The notes below the pieces were generated by a model. It saw only the letters and a list, made by a program, of their open reading frames with translations, searched no databases and was not told the origin of the DNA. Both the position numbers and the translations under genes were made by a program. From Pseudoalteromonas sp. Z1A8 (GTDB lineage: Bacteria > Pseudomonadota > Gammaproteobacteria > Enterobacterales > Alteromonadaceae): 44,104 nt of DNA. Positions 33,548-43,903 of this stretch are shown one piece after another. Within the stretch, counting starts at the first letter, position 1. Each line of letters starts with the position of its first letter. The stretch lies in NCBI RefSeq assembly GCF_011378855.1, contig NZ_WTLB01000023.1, positions 1-44,104 of the forward strand, read 5' to 3'.

Positions 33548-35875
33548 TTATTTTTTCGTTTTAGCGTTAGCGAACGCATCGGCAAATGCATTACCCATTA
33601 ACGCGTTACCGTTGTCTCGTTTAGGCTTTGCAGCGCGAGATTGTGAGTTATTAGTACGTGTTTGTGCTTTTTGCGTTGCAGGGGCTGCTGACTTATTACT
33701 TGTATCAATATCGTCATCTAAACGCATAGTAAAGCTTATGCGTTTACGTGCAGCGTCTACTTCAACTACTTTCACTTTTACAATATCGCCCGCTTTTACT
33801 ACTTCGCGTGGGTCTGATATAAACTTATTAGTGATTGCTGAAATATGCACTAAGCCGTCTTGGTGAACACCTACATCAACAAATGCACCAAAGTTAGCAA
33901 CGTTAGATACCACGCCTTCTAAAATCATACCTGGTTTTAAGTCGCTAATTTTTTCAACACCCGCTTTAAACTCAGCAGTTTTAAATTCAGGACGCGGATC
34001 GCGACCTGGTTTATCAAGCTCAGTAATAATGTCGGTAACGGTTGGCAAACCAAATTTATCGTCAATATAATCGTTAGCAGCAAGTTTAGTTAAAAAGTCA
34101 CTGTTACCAATTAAGCTACTTACATCTACGCTGTTACGTTCACAAATACGTTTAACAATAGGGTAAGCTTCCGGATGAACTGATGAGTTATCTAGCGGAT
34201 CGCTACCATTGTTGATGCGTAAAAACCCAGCGGCTTGTTCAAATGCTTTTGGTCCTAAACGCTCAACCTTTTTAAGCTCACTACGTTTAGTAAATGTGCC
34301 GTTAGCATCGCGATAATTAACGATATTTTGCGCTAATGTTTTGTTTAAACCCGATACGCGTGTAAGTAGCGGTACCGAGGCCATGTTTAAATCTACGCCA
34401 ACTGAGTTTACACAGTCTTCAACGACTGAAATAAGGCTTTGGCCTAACTGGCTTTGCGATACATCGTGTTGATATTGGCCTACACCAATTGATTTTGGCT
34501 CAATTTTAACCAGTTCAGCAAGTGGATCTTGAAGGCGGCGTGCAATAGATACAGCACCACGAATAGAAACATCTAAATCAGGAAATTCATTTGCGGCAAA
34601 TTCAGACGCTGAGTAAACTGATGCGCCCGCTTCGCTCACCATTATTTTATTAAGTTTTAGCTCGGTATTGGCTTTCATAAGTTCAGCAACTAACTTATCA
34701 GATTCGCGAGATGCTGTACCGTTACCAATCGCAATAAGCTCTACTTTATGCTGACGACAAAGTTGCTCTAATGTACGCAACGATTTATCCCAGTGGTTTT
34801 GTGGTGCATGAGGGAAAATAGTTTGTGTCGCTAGCAATTTACCTGTGCTATCAACAACGGCAATTTTACAGCCTGTACGTAAACCAGGATCGAGGCCAAG
34901 TGTAGTACGAGGGCCAGCAGGTGCTGCCATTAATAAATCTTTCAAGTTTTTAGCAAATACATCAATGGCGCCAGTTTCTGCTTTTTCGCGCATTGCTGCA
35001 AAAAATTCATTCTCTAGGTGCAGGCCTAATTTAATTTTCCACGCCCATTGCACAACATTTAATAACCAAGGGCTTGCCGCTTTATATTTAATATCTAAAC
35101 GATAATGATCGGCAATCATTTGAGCACACAGTTGCGCTGAGTTTTCAGAGCTTGGCTCAGGGTTAACATTTAACTGAAGTATGCCTTCATTTCGGGCTCT
35201 AAGCATTGCAAGTGCACGGTGAGAAGGGACTCTTTTAAGAAGCTCTTGATGCTCAAAGTAATCGCGATATTTTGCACCTGTTTGTTCTTGGCCTTTAATC
35301 ACTGTACTTTCAATAGCACCATTTTGGCTAATATGACTTCTAAATTTAGCGAGTAATTTAGCGTCTTCTGCAAAGCGCTCCATTAAAATAAATTTAGCGC
35401 CTTCAAGTACCGCTTTAGTATCTGCAAAGCCTTTTTCGGCATCTACAAATTGCGCTGCTTGTTGCTCTGGGTCAAGATTCGCATCTTTAAATAGTGCATC
35501 GGCCAGTGGCTCTAAACCTGCTTCAATTGCTATTTGACCTTTAGTACGGCGTTTAGCTTTATAAGGTAGGTATAAATCTTCGAGTTCAGTTTTACTTTGT
35601 GCATTGGCAATATCGGCACTTAGTTCAGCAGTTAACTTTTTCTGAGATTCGATAGTCGATAAAATAAAACTACGGCGTTCTTCAAGCTCTCGTAAGTAAG
35701 ATAAGCGCTGTTCTAAAAGGCGTAATTGAGTGTCGTCTAGGCCACCTGTAATTTCTTTTCGATAGCGGGCAATAAAAGGAACTGTTGCGCCTTCATCAAG
35801 TAACTTTGTTGCAGCAACAACCTGTTGCTGCTGTGCGTTTAGTTCTATGGCTAAACGTGCAGAGATATCGCTCAT
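33548..35875 (-). CDS. tex: Tex family RNA-binding transcription accessory protein
   Basis: A 775-residue cytosolic protein with the standard Tex layout: N-terminal helical domain, YqgF/RuvC-like domain ([17 protein letters not shown] near 330), helix-hairpin-helix units near 500-560 ([16 protein letters not shown]), and an S1 RNA-binding domain near 650-720 ([21 protein letters not shown]). Tex binds nucleic acids and affects transcription; details remain unclear. The C-terminal tail (725-775) is basic and disordered. AAAGG precedes the ATG. It lies near greB-ompR-envZ, as in E. coli (yhgF). Confidence 0.96.
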   Translation of the reverse strand: MSDISARLAIELNAQQQQVVAATKLLDEGATVPFIARYRKEITGGLDDTQLRLLEQRLSYLRELEERRSFILSTIESQKKLTAELSADIANAQSKTELEDLYLPYKAKRRTKGQIAIEAGLEPLADALFKDANLDPEQQAAQFVDAEKGFADTKAVLEGAKFILMERFAEDAKLLAKFRSHISQNGAIESTVIKGQEQTGAKYRDYFEHQELLKRVPSHRALAMLRARNEGILQLNVNPEPSSENSAQLCAQMIADHYRLDIKYKAASPWLLNVVQWAWKIKLGLHLENEFFAAMREKAETGAIDVFAKNLKDLLMAAPAGPRTTLGLDPGLRTGCKIAVVDSTGKLLATQTIFPHAPQNHWDKSLRTLEQLCRQHKVELIAIGNGTASRESDKLVAELMKANTELKLNKIMVSEAGASVYSASEFAANEFPDLDVSIRGAVSIARRLQDPLAELVKIEPKSIGVGQYQHDVSQSQLGQSLISVVEDCVNSVGVDLNMASVPLLTRVSGLNKTLAQNIVNYRDANGTFTKRSELKKVERLGPKAFEQAAGFLRINNGSDPLDNSSVHPEAYPIVKRICERNSVDVSSLIGNSDFLTKLAANDYIDDKFGLPTVTDIITELDKPGRDPRPEFKTAEFKAGVEKISDLKPGMILEGVVSNVANFGAFVDVGVHQDGLVHISAITNKFISDPREVVKAGDIVKVKVVEVDAARKRISFTMRLDDDIDTSNKSAAPATQKAQTRTNNSQSRAAKPKRDNGNALMGNAFADAFANAKTKK

Positions 35876-35972
35876 GCAAAAACCTTTTTATACAATAAAA
35901 TAAGACCAGAAGTGTGTTTCTGGCGTAGTTAATTGCTTGAATAATATCACAGGAGGTAGTAATGAAAAGCTC

Positions 35973-36000
35973 TTAAAGCAAGCTATTTTACTTGCTTTAA
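35973..36000. other. Perfect 10 bp inverted repeat with a mini-ORF
   Basis: TTAAAGCAAG and CTTGCTTTAA flank the eight bases CTATTTTA. Directly before it, a strong AGGAGG (35951-35956) and ATG (35962) open only four codons (MKSS) on the plus strand. The hairpin lacks a T run. It lies in the gap from which tex must be transcribed, so it may be a regulatory structure or a gene remnant. Confidence 0.35.
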
Positions 36001-36031
36001 GATGGTTGGGCAGGGAGTAAATTAATTCAGC

Positions 36032-36059
36032 TAAAAGAGCGCCCTAGTGAGGGTGCTCT
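36032..36059 (-). terminator. Terminator overlapping the CBS gene stop
   Basis: On the minus strand AGAGCACCCT pairs with AGGGCGCTCT (with one wobble pair) and is followed by TTTT. The stem includes the last codons and the stop of the CBS-domain gene. Confidence 0.75.
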
Positions 36060-36625
36060 ATGTTTTCTAATACTTCACTGAAAGAGTGAGCAATAGGCGA
36101 AATATTTATAGGGATATGCAATGTTTTAGCTATTTGACGTGCTGAAATTAAACCACAAATTTCGTTGCTTGCCGTTGTTACTAATAAGAACATTGTACCC
36201 TGATGCTCCATTGTTTGTAGCGCATCGCCAATGCATGCGTAGCTCAAGCTTTGCATGCTCACACCCATGATTTTACTAATAGGTGTCATGATATCGCGTA
36301 AGCTTACTTCGCCTCTTGGCGTATTTAAGCGCTCGGCAATAATAGTTATTTTAGAGCTTTGTAAATCAGCGCTAGAAACAAGACCAATCAATTTTTGGTG
36401 CTCGTCAGTTACTAAAACAAAGTCTGATTGTTTTGCGCTTACTTGTTTAAGTGCTTCAGTTATTGTTGTTTCGTGCTGAGCGCGAATAGGTGTTGTTTGC
36501 GTAAAGTTGTTTACCATTTTTAATGCAGGAGATGCTAAATCAATTAATGGTTGATCATCTGCAAATGTGCTTGCAATAACGCCGTGAGATACATTTTGAG
36601 TACGTAATTCTTTAAAGTTAGACAT
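36044..36625 (-). CDS. Tandem CBS-domain protein
   Basis: A 193-residue cytosolic protein made of two CBS domains (about 45-110 and 115-185), a pair that forms a Bateman module and senses adenosyl nucleotides such as AMP or ATP. No effector domain is attached. Motifs ITEALKQVSAKQSDFVLVTD and LIGLVSSADL are typical. The preferred start is the ATG at 36625 after AGGTGA; GTG at 36634 is in frame but lies in the ribosome site. The target is unknown. It is inserted between tex and greB, which are adjacent in E. coli. Confidence 0.9.
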   Translation of the reverse strand: MSNFKELRTQNVSHGVIASTFADDQPLIDLASPALKMVNNFTQTTPIRAQHETTITEALKQVSAKQSDFVLVTDEHQKLIGLVSSADLQSSKITIIAERLNTPRGEVSLRDIMTPISKIMGVSMQSLSYACIGDALQTMEHQGTMFLLVTTASNEICGLISARQIAKTLHIPINISPIAHSFSEVLENIEHPH

Positions 36626-36675
36626 AATAGTCACCTTATTAGTTATAAAATTTAATTAAATTGTAAAATAATGAA

Positions 36676-36987
36676 TTAAATTAAATAGCTAGGTGGTCCA
36701 CGTTGGTACGCAGTGCTAAAAGGTCTGTTTAAATTAGTGCTCTTGTAAAAAGAGTGTACGGCATTAGGGAGTGGTTGAAGCGCCCCAAGGGTAATCGTAT
36801 TAGCGTGAGAGTCGACGTCAAAGTCGAGATTCGCTTGGTCAGGAGTATCGCAAGCAATAAAGTGGTTAGATATTTTAGCGTTATCAAGGTTTACCTGCGT
36901 GGTATGGGCGTGCAGCGTCAAGCTCACACTCATTAAAAGTGCAAACAATACGGCATTACTTAATATGCGCTGTACTACGTTTGACAT
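36676..36987 (-). CDS. Small secreted protein of unknown function
   Basis: A 103-residue product with a signal peptide (cleavage after LHA, about residue 27). The mature part has a single cysteine and ends in YQRGPPSYLI. Such RxPP-type endings recall small exported proteins of the DUF2946 kind, but the match is weak and its copper-associated cysteines are absent. The ATG at 36987 has AAGG in front; GTG at 36993 is an alternative. Its stop is about 50 bp upstream of the CBS gene, so both may be one transcript. Confidence 0.7.
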   Translation of the reverse strand: MSNVVQRILSNAVLFALLMSVSLTLHAHTTQVNLDNAKISNHFIACDTPDQANLDFDVDSHANTITLGALQPLPNAVHSFYKSTNLNRPFSTAYQRGPPSYLI

Positions 36988-37119
36988 AACCACGACCTTA
37001 AAAATTTCAAGTTAAAAATAACCTGCTTAACTATCTTATATCCTACTCAAATAGATTACACAATGAAAAGTTAATGTGATCTGAATCAATGTTTTTATTT
37101 GTAGGTACTGATATAGGAA

Positions 37120-37593
37120 TTATTTTTGATATTCAATAGTATTTATATACCACTGCTTTTTACCTTGAGGGGTAAGTACTTCAAAATCGTCATCTACTTG
37201 TTTTTTAATCAGCGCGCGCGCCATCGGCGAATCTATTGATATATAGTCTTTGCGCTCATAAATTTCATCTGGGCCTACAATTTTAAATCTTTTTATATCA
37301 CCTTCATCGTTTTCTATTTCTACCCATGCGCCAAAAAATACTTTCCCATCTTGCACGGGAGAGTAGTCGATGATTTTTAAATCAGGAATACGCTTTCGCA
37401 AGTAACGTACCCGGCGGTCGATTTGGCGTAATAAGCGCTTATTATACTGATAGTCAGCGTTTTCAGAGCGGTCTCCGAGACTGGCTGCCCAGCTCACTAT
37501 TTTGGTGACTTCAGGGCGCTTAACATTCCACAAATGGTCGTGTTCTTGTTGTAATTGCAAGTAACCTTCGCGGGTAATTAAATTTGTTTTCAT
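37120..37593 (-). CDS. greB: Transcript cleavage factor GreB
   Basis: GreB rescues backtracked RNA polymerase by inducing transcript cleavage. The 157-residue protein has the N-terminal coiled-coil finger with the acidic tip motif GDRSENADYQYNKRLLR (about 39-55, holding the conserved D and E) and a C-terminal FKBP-like domain ending in the family motif. The frame runs back to 37626, but the ATG at 37593 gives the normal MKTNLITREGY start. It is divergent from ompR, the same arrangement as in E. coli. Confidence 0.95.
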   Translation of the reverse strand: MKTNLITREGYLQLQQEHDHLWNVKRPEVTKIVSWAASLGDRSENADYQYNKRLLRQIDRRVRYLRKRIPDLKIIDYSPVQDGKVFFGAWVEIENDEGDIKRFKIVGPDEIYERKDYISIDSPMARALIKKQVDDDFEVLTPQGKKQWYINTIEYQK

Positions 37594-37787
37594 GGTGAAT
37601 TCTTTATTAACTCTAATGGTGTGCACGTTATTAAATTTGCCAAAACTTGTCGAGCGTAAATGTAATAAAGTATGCGTAAGTAAGCTTTGAAATGTTCAGT
37701 AACAATCTAAGCAGGTAATTAATTTTTGATTATTAGGTTTTTCATTTATATTAACTAGTAATTGGATATAAAAATAAGAAAGAGATA

Positions 37788-38507
37788 ATGGGACACGAAA
37801 CCACAAAAGTATTAGTTGTAGATGACGATATGCGCTTACGCAGTTTGCTTGAACGTTACTTAGTAGAGCAAGGTTTTATTGTTAGAACCGCAGGTAATTC
37901 GGAGCAAATGGATAGACTCCTAGAGCGTGAAAACTTTCACTTAATGGTTCTTGATTTAATGCTCCCAGGCGAAGATGGCTTATCTATTTGCCGCCGTTTA
38001 CGCCAAAAAGAAAACGAAATCCCTATTGTAATGCTTACCGCTAAAGGCGACGAAGTAGACCGTATTATTGGCCTTGAGCTTGGCGCTGATGACTACATTC
38101 CTAAACCTTTTAATCCTCGAGAATTGCTTGCGCGTATTAAAGCAATTTTACGTCGCCGCGCAAAAGAAGTACCAGGTGCTCCCGCTGCTGAAGAAAACTT
38201 AATCGCTTTTGGTAAATTTACGCTTAATTTGGCAACGCGAGAAATGAGTGAAGGAGATAAAACAATTTCACTTACTAGTGGTGAGTTTGCAGTACTTAAA
38301 GCGCTGGTTTCGCATCCGCGTGAGCCACTTAGCCGCGATAAGCTAATGAACTTAGCGCGTGGTCGTGATTACAGTGCGCTTGAACGAAGTATTGACGTGC
38401 AAGTGTCGCGACTTCGCCGCATGATTGAAGTAGATGCAGCCAATCCGCGTTATATTCAAACCGTTTGGGGTTTGGGTTATGTGTTTGTTCCCGACGGTGA
38501 AAAGTAA
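37788..38507 (+). CDS. ompR: Response regulator OmpR
   Basis: Two-component regulator of envelope and osmotic genes. The receiver domain (1-120) has acidic pocket DDD (12-14), phosphorylation site D56 and K-P-F near 105-107. The C-terminal winged helix (about 135-235) is of OmpR type. Length (239 residues) equals that of enterobacterial OmpR. AGAGA precedes the ATG. It is encoded five bases before its sensor kinase EnvZ. Confidence 0.97.
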   Translation: MGHETTKVLVVDDDMRLRSLLERYLVEQGFIVRTAGNSEQMDRLLERENFHLMVLDLMLPGEDGLSICRRLRQKENEIPIVMLTAKGDEVDRIIGLELGADDYIPKPFNPRELLARIKAILRRRAKEVPGAPAAEENLIAFGKFTLNLATREMSEGDKTISLTSGEFAVLKALVSHPREPLSRDKLMNLARGRDYSALERSIDVQVSRLRRMIEVDAANPRYIQTVWGLGYVFVPDGEK

Positions 38508-38512
38508 TTTAT

Positions 38513-39826
38513 ATGGGTTTTTTTCCGCGTAGTGCGTTTGGGCAAACTGTATTTTTAGTGGCAGCTTTGCTGCTGATCAATCAAATAGTGTCGTATGTTA
38601 CGGTTAGTTTTTACGTTGTAAAGCCAACTATTGAGCAAGTTAATTTAATGCTCGCTAAACAAATTAAAACGGTATTTATTGATTGGGAAGACGGCGTTGA
38701 AATAAACGACGAAGTATCTGCAAAGTTTTTTGAAATCACTGGCATCGAGGTAATGACGCAGCGCGAAGCAATGCGTCAAGGGCTTGGGCAAAGCCGCGAG
38801 TATTCTATGCTATCGCGTAGCATGACTGAGCAACTTGGCGGTTTTTCTCGTGTACGTATTAGCCAAACAGATCCGTTAATCTATTGGGTTGAAGCACCGC
38901 AAGCGCCTGGTTATTGGGTAAAGGTACCGCTTAAAGGTTTTAAAGAGAATAACTTAGAGTTTTTGACTTTTTACTTATCAAGTATTGGATTTTTGAGTGT
39001 GCTGGGTGGGTGGCTGTTTGCAAGGCACCTTAATAGGCCTTTAAAAGCATTGCAACAAGCCGCAGTAAAAGTAGGCAAAGGCGACTTTTCTACCAAATTA
39101 GAAGAAGAAGGCTCTACAGAAGTAATAGAAGTAACGCGCGCGTTTAACCAAATGTCGCGCGGAATTGCCGCACTTGAAAACGACCGCCGTTTACTAATGG
39201 CCGGTGTGTCTCATGATTTACGTACGCCGCTTACTCGCATCCGTTTAGCTACCGAAATGATGGTTGATGAAGACGACTATCTTCGTGAAGGTATTATTTA
39301 CGATATAGAAGACATGAACGGGATTATCGATCAGTTTATTGAGTATTTACGCCACCATAAAACAGATGAGCTAAGCTGCGAAGATATAAATGCTTTAGTT
39401 GCCGAAGTTGTTAATTCTGAGCTTCAGCATCAACGTACTATTACGTTTAAAAGTAATCCAAATATAGGCAATATACCGTTAAGCTCTGTGGCTATTAAGC
39501 GTGTAATTACCAATATGATTGGTAATGCACTGCGTTATTCTGAGGGCGATATTGAAGTACTTAGCTATTTTAATTCAAACAAAAAATACGTGGTTATTGC
39601 TGTAAACGACAGTGGCCCCGGCATTCCTGAAAACGAATTAGAGTCTGTGTTTGAGCCATTTAAACAAGGCGATGCAGCTCGCGGCAGTGAAGGTAGCGGC
39701 TTAGGCCTTGCTATTATTAAACGCATTGTTGATATGCACGACGGTAAAGTAAAACTAGAAAACCGCCCAGAAGGCGGTTTAAGTGCACAAGTATATTTGC
39801 CAATAAAGGTATCAACCCCTGCATAG
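38513..39826 (+). CDS. envZ: Osmosensor histidine kinase EnvZ
   Basis: A 437-residue inner-membrane kinase, partner of OmpR. There are two membrane helices (about 12-34 and 152-170) around a periplasmic region of roughly 115 residues, then a HAMP domain, the dimerisation helix with phospho-acceptor H234 ([12 protein letters not shown]), and an ATPase domain with N box ([12 protein letters not shown]), GPGIPE and GSGLGLAI. Everything needed for kinase and phosphatase activity is present. A terminator stem includes its final codons. Confidence 0.97.
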   Translation: MGFFPRSAFGQTVFLVAALLLINQIVSYVTVSFYVVKPTIEQVNLMLAKQIKTVFIDWEDGVEINDEVSAKFFEITGIEVMTQREAMRQGLGQSREYSMLSRSMTEQLGGFSRVRISQTDPLIYWVEAPQAPGYWVKVPLKGFKENNLEFLTFYLSSIGFLSVLGGWLFARHLNRPLKALQQAAVKVGKGDFSTKLEEEGSTEVIEVTRAFNQMSRGIAALENDRRLLMAGVSHDLRTPLTRIRLATEMMVDEDDYLREGIIYDIEDMNGIIDQFIEYLRHHKTDELSCEDINALVAEVVNSELQHQRTITFKSNPNIGNIPLSSVAIKRVITNMIGNALRYSEGDIEVLSYFNSNKKYVVIAVNDSGPGIPENELESVFEPFKQGDAARGSEGSGLGLAIIKRIVDMHDGKVKLENRPEGGLSAQVYLPIKVSTPA

Positions 39827-39845
39827 TAAATACAGGGGTTTTATT
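39814..39845 (+). terminator. Terminator of ompR-envZ
   Basis: AACCCCTG and CAGGGGTT form an eight-pair stem, with the envZ stop codon inside the eleven-base loop, followed by T-rich sequence. Confidence 0.82.
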
Positions 39846-39848
39846 ATA

Positions 39849-41891
39849 TTAAAGTGCTTTAAAACGAATAGCGGTGCCGCCACTGGTGGCCAGCTTAAGC
39901 GTTAGTTTATCGTTTGTAGTTACAATACGTTTTTCGATAACTAGATCGTACGGATTGTTTTTCCACTCTGCGTTTTTACCATCCTTATAAATTTGTGCTT
40001 CAAACTTTTTGCCTTGCTCTAAAAAGTCGAGTTTTACCTCAATAGTACGAGCCTTTTCGTCAGTAACAGCACCTAGGTACCAATCGTTTCCTGAGTATTT
40101 AGCACTTTTACGCTCTTTGCGAGCAAATACAATAAAGTCGCCTACTTCACCATCAAGAGCCACACTTTGCTGCCAATTTGTTGGTACGTCTTGAATAAAT
40201 TGAAATGCGTCGGGCTTCTCTAAGTAATTTTTAGGCAAATCAGCAGCCATTTGAATTGGGCTATACAACACAACATAAAGTGCGAGTTGTTTGGCAAGTG
40301 TGGTTTGTGGGCGGTTTGTATCGCCTCCTAAACCATTAAAGCTCATATCAAAAATACCTGGCGTAAAGTCCATTGGTCCTGCAAGCATGCGGGTAAAAGC
40401 AAGCATTGGTACATGCTCTGGTGGGTTAGGTGGTGAACCCCATGCATTGTATTCTTGTCCGCGTGCACCTTCGCGCGCAATCCAGTTTGGATAAGTGCGG
40501 CGCAGGCCTGTATCTTTAATTGGCTCGTGGGTATTAATGCTAATTTTATGTTTAGCTGCAAGTTTTACATTATAAAGGTATTCGTTAACCATAAACTGGC
40601 CGTCGTGCCACTCGTGGCGAGCAATACCGTTTTTGTCTATACGTTTTATATTTCCGCCATCGGCTACGTAACCTGTTTTTACTTGGCTTACGTTTGATTT
40701 TTCGTAAAGGGCAAAAGCATCTTCCATTTGGTTACGGTAGTTACTTACATTGCCCGATGTTTCGTGATGGCCAATGAGCTGTACACCTTTTTCTTTGCCG
40801 TATTGAGTCAGTGCGGCAATGTCAAAGTCGTCGTACGGTTTAGTAAAGTTAAATACATCGCCATTAAAGTACCAATCGCCATCCCAGCCAATATTCCAGC
40901 CTTCAACGAGTACGCCATCAAACCCATATTGTGCTGCAAAATCCATGTAGTATTTTGTGGTTTGTGTAGTGGCGCCGTGTTTTTTACCGCTGCCCCATGT
41001 TTGCGTGTTTATATGCATACCCCACCAAATACCGACGTATTTACCAGGTTTAACCCACGACACATCACCCAACTTATTAGGCTCGTTTAGATTTAGTATT
41101 ATATCTGAATTAACTAGGCCAACAGCGCTGTCGGCTATTTGAATGGTGCGCCATGGTGTTTCAAAAGCACCTTGTTTTTTAACAGCAATACCGTCTGACC
41201 ACGGTGTTAAATCGGCGGTAAACGTACCAGGACGGCGTTGATTAAGCACCATACCTGCGTAATCAACAAGGGCTGCTTCATGGATGCTAATGTGAGTACC
41301 GTCACTTGTTTTAAACGTAAATGGTGTGTGAGCTAGTGGAGCTTCGTTAAGTGGGGTAGTGTTATACACATATTCGTAGCGGTTCCAGCCTCGAGCAGGT
41401 ATCCACCATGCGGTAGCATCTTGACTATTGTTTATTGCAAATTCAGTTAACTCTTTAGTTATTTCTGTATGTTCGAAGCCGGTTTGTTGTGGCACTTCGT
41501 ATCTAAAACCTACGCCACTATCAAATGCTTTAAATCGAATGGTGTAGGTGCCTTTATTTGGCTCATTTTTTGTAAAGGTAACGGCTAATTCGTTATATTC
41601 GTCAACAACGTTTTGGCGTTCACCCCAGGGTTGTTGCCACTGTGTATTAACGCTTTGTTGTTCAATGCTTTTAATTTTAAAACCATCGCTAAAGGCTGCT
41701 TGTGTTTTAAATTCAAAGCCAAGTAAGGACTTATTAATAACTGCTTTATTTTTAAATTTAATTGAATAACTTGGCGTGGTGCTTTCGTCAGAAATAATGA
41801 CTGTTATTTTTGTGTCTGGCGATTTTAGCTCTACGGTTTGTCCGTAGCTATTACTAGCAAAGGCTAAAAGCACAAGTGCTGGTATTCTCAT
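39849..41891 (-). CDS. GH97 alpha-glucosidase, exported
   Basis: A 680-residue glycoside hydrolase of family 97 (SusB type). A short signal peptide (cleavage near SYG, residue 17) exports it. The N-terminal beta-sandwich (20-280), a TIM barrel (about 285-560; KYVGIWWGMH, GFDGVLVEGWNIGWDGDW) and a C-terminal beta domain are all complete. HEPIKDTGLRRTYPN and REGARGQEYNAWG carry the glutamates that mark the inverting, calcium-dependent SusB branch, in contrast to the retaining branch that lacks the first one. It should release glucose from alpha-glucans in the periplasm. No other starch-use genes are adjacent. It is divergent from the cupredoxin gene. Confidence 0.93.
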   Translation of the reverse strand: MRIPALVLLAFASNSYGQTVELKSPDTKITVIISDESTTPSYSIKFKNKAVINKSLLGFEFKTQAAFSDGFKIKSIEQQSVNTQWQQPWGERQNVVDEYNELAVTFTKNEPNKGTYTIRFKAFDSGVGFRYEVPQQTGFEHTEITKELTEFAINNSQDATAWWIPARGWNRYEYVYNTTPLNEAPLAHTPFTFKTSDGTHISIHEAALVDYAGMVLNQRRPGTFTADLTPWSDGIAVKKQGAFETPWRTIQIADSAVGLVNSDIILNLNEPNKLGDVSWVKPGKYVGIWWGMHINTQTWGSGKKHGATTQTTKYYMDFAAQYGFDGVLVEGWNIGWDGDWYFNGDVFNFTKPYDDFDIAALTQYGKEKGVQLIGHHETSGNVSNYRNQMEDAFALYEKSNVSQVKTGYVADGGNIKRIDKNGIARHEWHDGQFMVNEYLYNVKLAAKHKISINTHEPIKDTGLRRTYPNWIAREGARGQEYNAWGSPPNPPEHVPMLAFTRMLAGPMDFTPGIFDMSFNGLGGDTNRPQTTLAKQLALYVVLYSPIQMAADLPKNYLEKPDAFQFIQDVPTNWQQSVALDGEVGDFIVFARKERKSAKYSGNDWYLGAVTDEKARTIEVKLDFLEQGKKFEAQIYKDGKNAEWKNNPYDLVIEKRIVTTNDKLTLKLATSGGTAIRFKAL

Positions 41892-42050
41892 GGTGTGTCC
41901 TTAGATGAGTCGGTGGTGACGTTTAAGGATAATGACTGTTGGTGATTAATACGACTGCTTACATACGTATTCAATGTTTTAAAAAATAGAAAGAATTTAA
42001 TGGCTTAATCGGTCTATAATGTAAACAAATTGATAATAGCGGTCAGAAAA

Positions 42051-42674
42051 ATGATAAAAAGCTTACTTTGTGTATTTTTACTAAGTGTTAGTACTGGAGT
42101 TTTTGCAGTAAATATTACAATTAAAAATGCTAATAATGACCCATTACCTAATGCTGTTGTATGGCTAACTGCAGGAGACTCTTCTAGTGTTATTCCTCCT
42201 GAAGCGCCTTATGCTATGAGCCAGCAAAATCGAGAATTTAAGCCACGTATTTTAGTTGTCCCACAAAATGCAAAAGTAGAGTTTCCGAATGCGGACTCTA
42301 TCATGCACCATGTTTATTCATTTTCTAAAGCCAAAACGTTCGAATTAAAGCTATATAAAGAGCATCCTAAAGCGCCCATTACTTTTGACCAAACGGGTGT
42401 GGTTGAGCTTGGCTGTAACATTCACGACTGGATGCTAGGTTATATTGTGGTGGTAGATAGTACTATTTTTGCTATTACTGATGAAAACGGGAATGTTGAT
42501 TTAAGCGCTAATGCAGGCGAATACACGTTAAGTGTTTGGCATTCTGGGTTTAGTGATATTAGTAAGGTTGAATCTCAAATTGTTACGGTGGCTTCTAATC
42601 CTATAACTTATAAAGTAAAGCAGGAAGTTGCGGAGCAAATTGATTTTGCTACGGATGAATTTGATGACTATTAA
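42051..42674 (+). CDS. Periplasmic cupredoxin-domain protein
   Basis: A 207-residue exported protein (signal peptide to about VFA, residue 19) with a plastocyanin-like domain. Type I copper ligands can be placed at H86 or H87 (MHHVYSF), C122, H125 and M128 (LGCNIHDWMLGY). Such proteins are often labelled methylamine-utilisation-like, but no methylamine genes are present and electron transfer or copper binding is the safe reading. The frame extends to TTG at 42030, but the ATG at 42051 gives a proper signal peptide. A TATAAT at 42015-42020 may be its -10 box. Its 3' end overlaps the next gene by about 11 bp. Confidence 0.87.
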   Translation: MIKSLLCVFLLSVSTGVFAVNITIKNANNDPLPNAVVWLTAGDSSSVIPPEAPYAMSQQNREFKPRILVVPQNAKVEFPNADSIMHHVYSFSKAKTFELKLYKEHPKAPITFDQTGVVELGCNIHDWMLGYIVVVDSTIFAITDENGNVDLSANAGEYTLSVWHSGFSDISKVESQIVTVASNPITYKVKQEVAEQIDFATDEFDDY

Positions 42675-43896
42675 TAGCTTAATGAAGCTGGTGCTTGTCT
42701 CCGGTGCTTTATGTTTTAGTAATGTATTGTACGCACAAGTAAAAGGCTTAATACAGGTCAGAACAGTGCAAGGCGACGATACGCTTAGCTTCCAAGAGGG
42801 CGGTATTGGGCTTTATCGGCATGATACTAAAAGCGATGAACTTATTTTATCCCAAGGTATTTTAGACTTTAATATTGATTTGGCATCTAGTTGGTCGGCT
42901 CATGGTGTGCTAAATGCGAATCAGGATCCTGACGTTGGCTTAGGTTTTACGCAAGCCTATGTAAAGTATCAGCCGCTATCTAACAGCAACTATAAATGGC
43001 ATGTGCGCGTAGGGGGATTTTATCCACTTATGTCGCTTGAAAACCCTGACATAGGCTGGACTTCTCCTTATAACTATACAAACTCAGCTATTAATAGCTG
43101 GATAGGCGAGGAAGTACGTACTGTTGGTGCTGAAGTAACTATTAAGCGCCCAGCAAAACGTTTTAACAGCAGGCATAGCTTTAGCTTTGTAGGTGCGACA
43201 TTTAAAGGCAACGACCCCGCAGGGACTTTACTTGCGTGGCGTGGTTTTGCATTACACGATAGACAAACTACATTTAACGAAAGCGTGCAATTTGCGCCTG
43301 TAGCCGCGTTAAACGAATACGAATTACGCTGGCAAGCTAATCAGGTTTTACCCTTTGAAGAAGTAGACGGGCGCTTTGGCTATTTCGCGGGTATACATTG
43401 GGATTACTTAAAAAAGTCTCAATTTAGAATCTACTATTATGATAATAATGGCGATCCAAATACTGTTAATTATAGTTCTGGGCAATATGCTTGGAATACT
43501 CGCTTTACGAGTGCCGCTTGGCTTTATAAATTTAACAGCAAAACACGTTTTATTGCTCAGGCACTTAATGGCAAAACTGAAATGGGTAGTAACGCATTAA
43601 TAGACAATTCGTTTTATAGCCATTACTTAATGTTGAGCCATAAAGAAGGTAAGCATCGAGTTTCAGTACGCTACGATTATTTTAAAGTGACAGACAACGA
43701 CTCAACCGCGTTTGACCCTAATGCAAGTAATGGGGAAGGCTTAACCGCAACATGGCGCTACCAGCTCACTAATAAACTACAAATAGGGGTTGAAGGTTCT
43801 GCACTTAAAAGTGTTGCAAAAAATAGAGAGCCAATTGGATTTAATGAACGAATCTCGCAGCAGCAAATAATGCTAAATGCGCAATGGCGTTTTTAA
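42664..43896 (+). CDS. Outer-membrane beta-barrel protein
   Basis: A ~410-residue exported protein with a signal peptide (MKLVLVSGALCFSNVLYA) and a mature part of alternating amphipathic strands with many aromatic residues, ending in QWRF with the terminal Phe used for outer-membrane insertion. It looks like a porin or phosphate-selective-porin-like barrel; ligand unknown. Possible starts are 42664 (MTINSLM), 42682 (MKLVLVS) and 42655; none has a good ribosome site, which fits coupling to the cupredoxin gene it overlaps. A strong terminator follows. Confidence 0.82.
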   Translation: MTINSLMKLVLVSGALCFSNVLYAQVKGLIQVRTVQGDDTLSFQEGGIGLYRHDTKSDELILSQGILDFNIDLASSWSAHGVLNANQDPDVGLGFTQAYVKYQPLSNSNYKWHVRVGGFYPLMSLENPDIGWTSPYNYTNSAINSWIGEEVRTVGAEVTIKRPAKRFNSRHSFSFVGATFKGNDPAGTLLAWRGFALHDRQTTFNESVQFAPVAALNEYELRWQANQVLPFEEVDGRFGYFAGIHWDYLKKSQFRIYYYDNNGDPNTVNYSSGQYAWNTRFTSAAWLYKFNSKTRFIAQALNGKTEMGSNALIDNSFYSHYLMLSHKEGKHRVSVRYDYFKVTDNDSTAFDPNASNGEGLTATWRYQLTNKLQIGVEGSALKSVAKNREPIGFNERISQQQIMLNAQWRF

Positions 43897-43903
43897 AAGT
43901 ATA

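Noticed and set aside
40728..41090. A 120-codon plus-strand frame within the GH97 gene
   Set aside because: It lies wholly antisense to a full, well-recognised enzyme gene and lacks a ribosome site.
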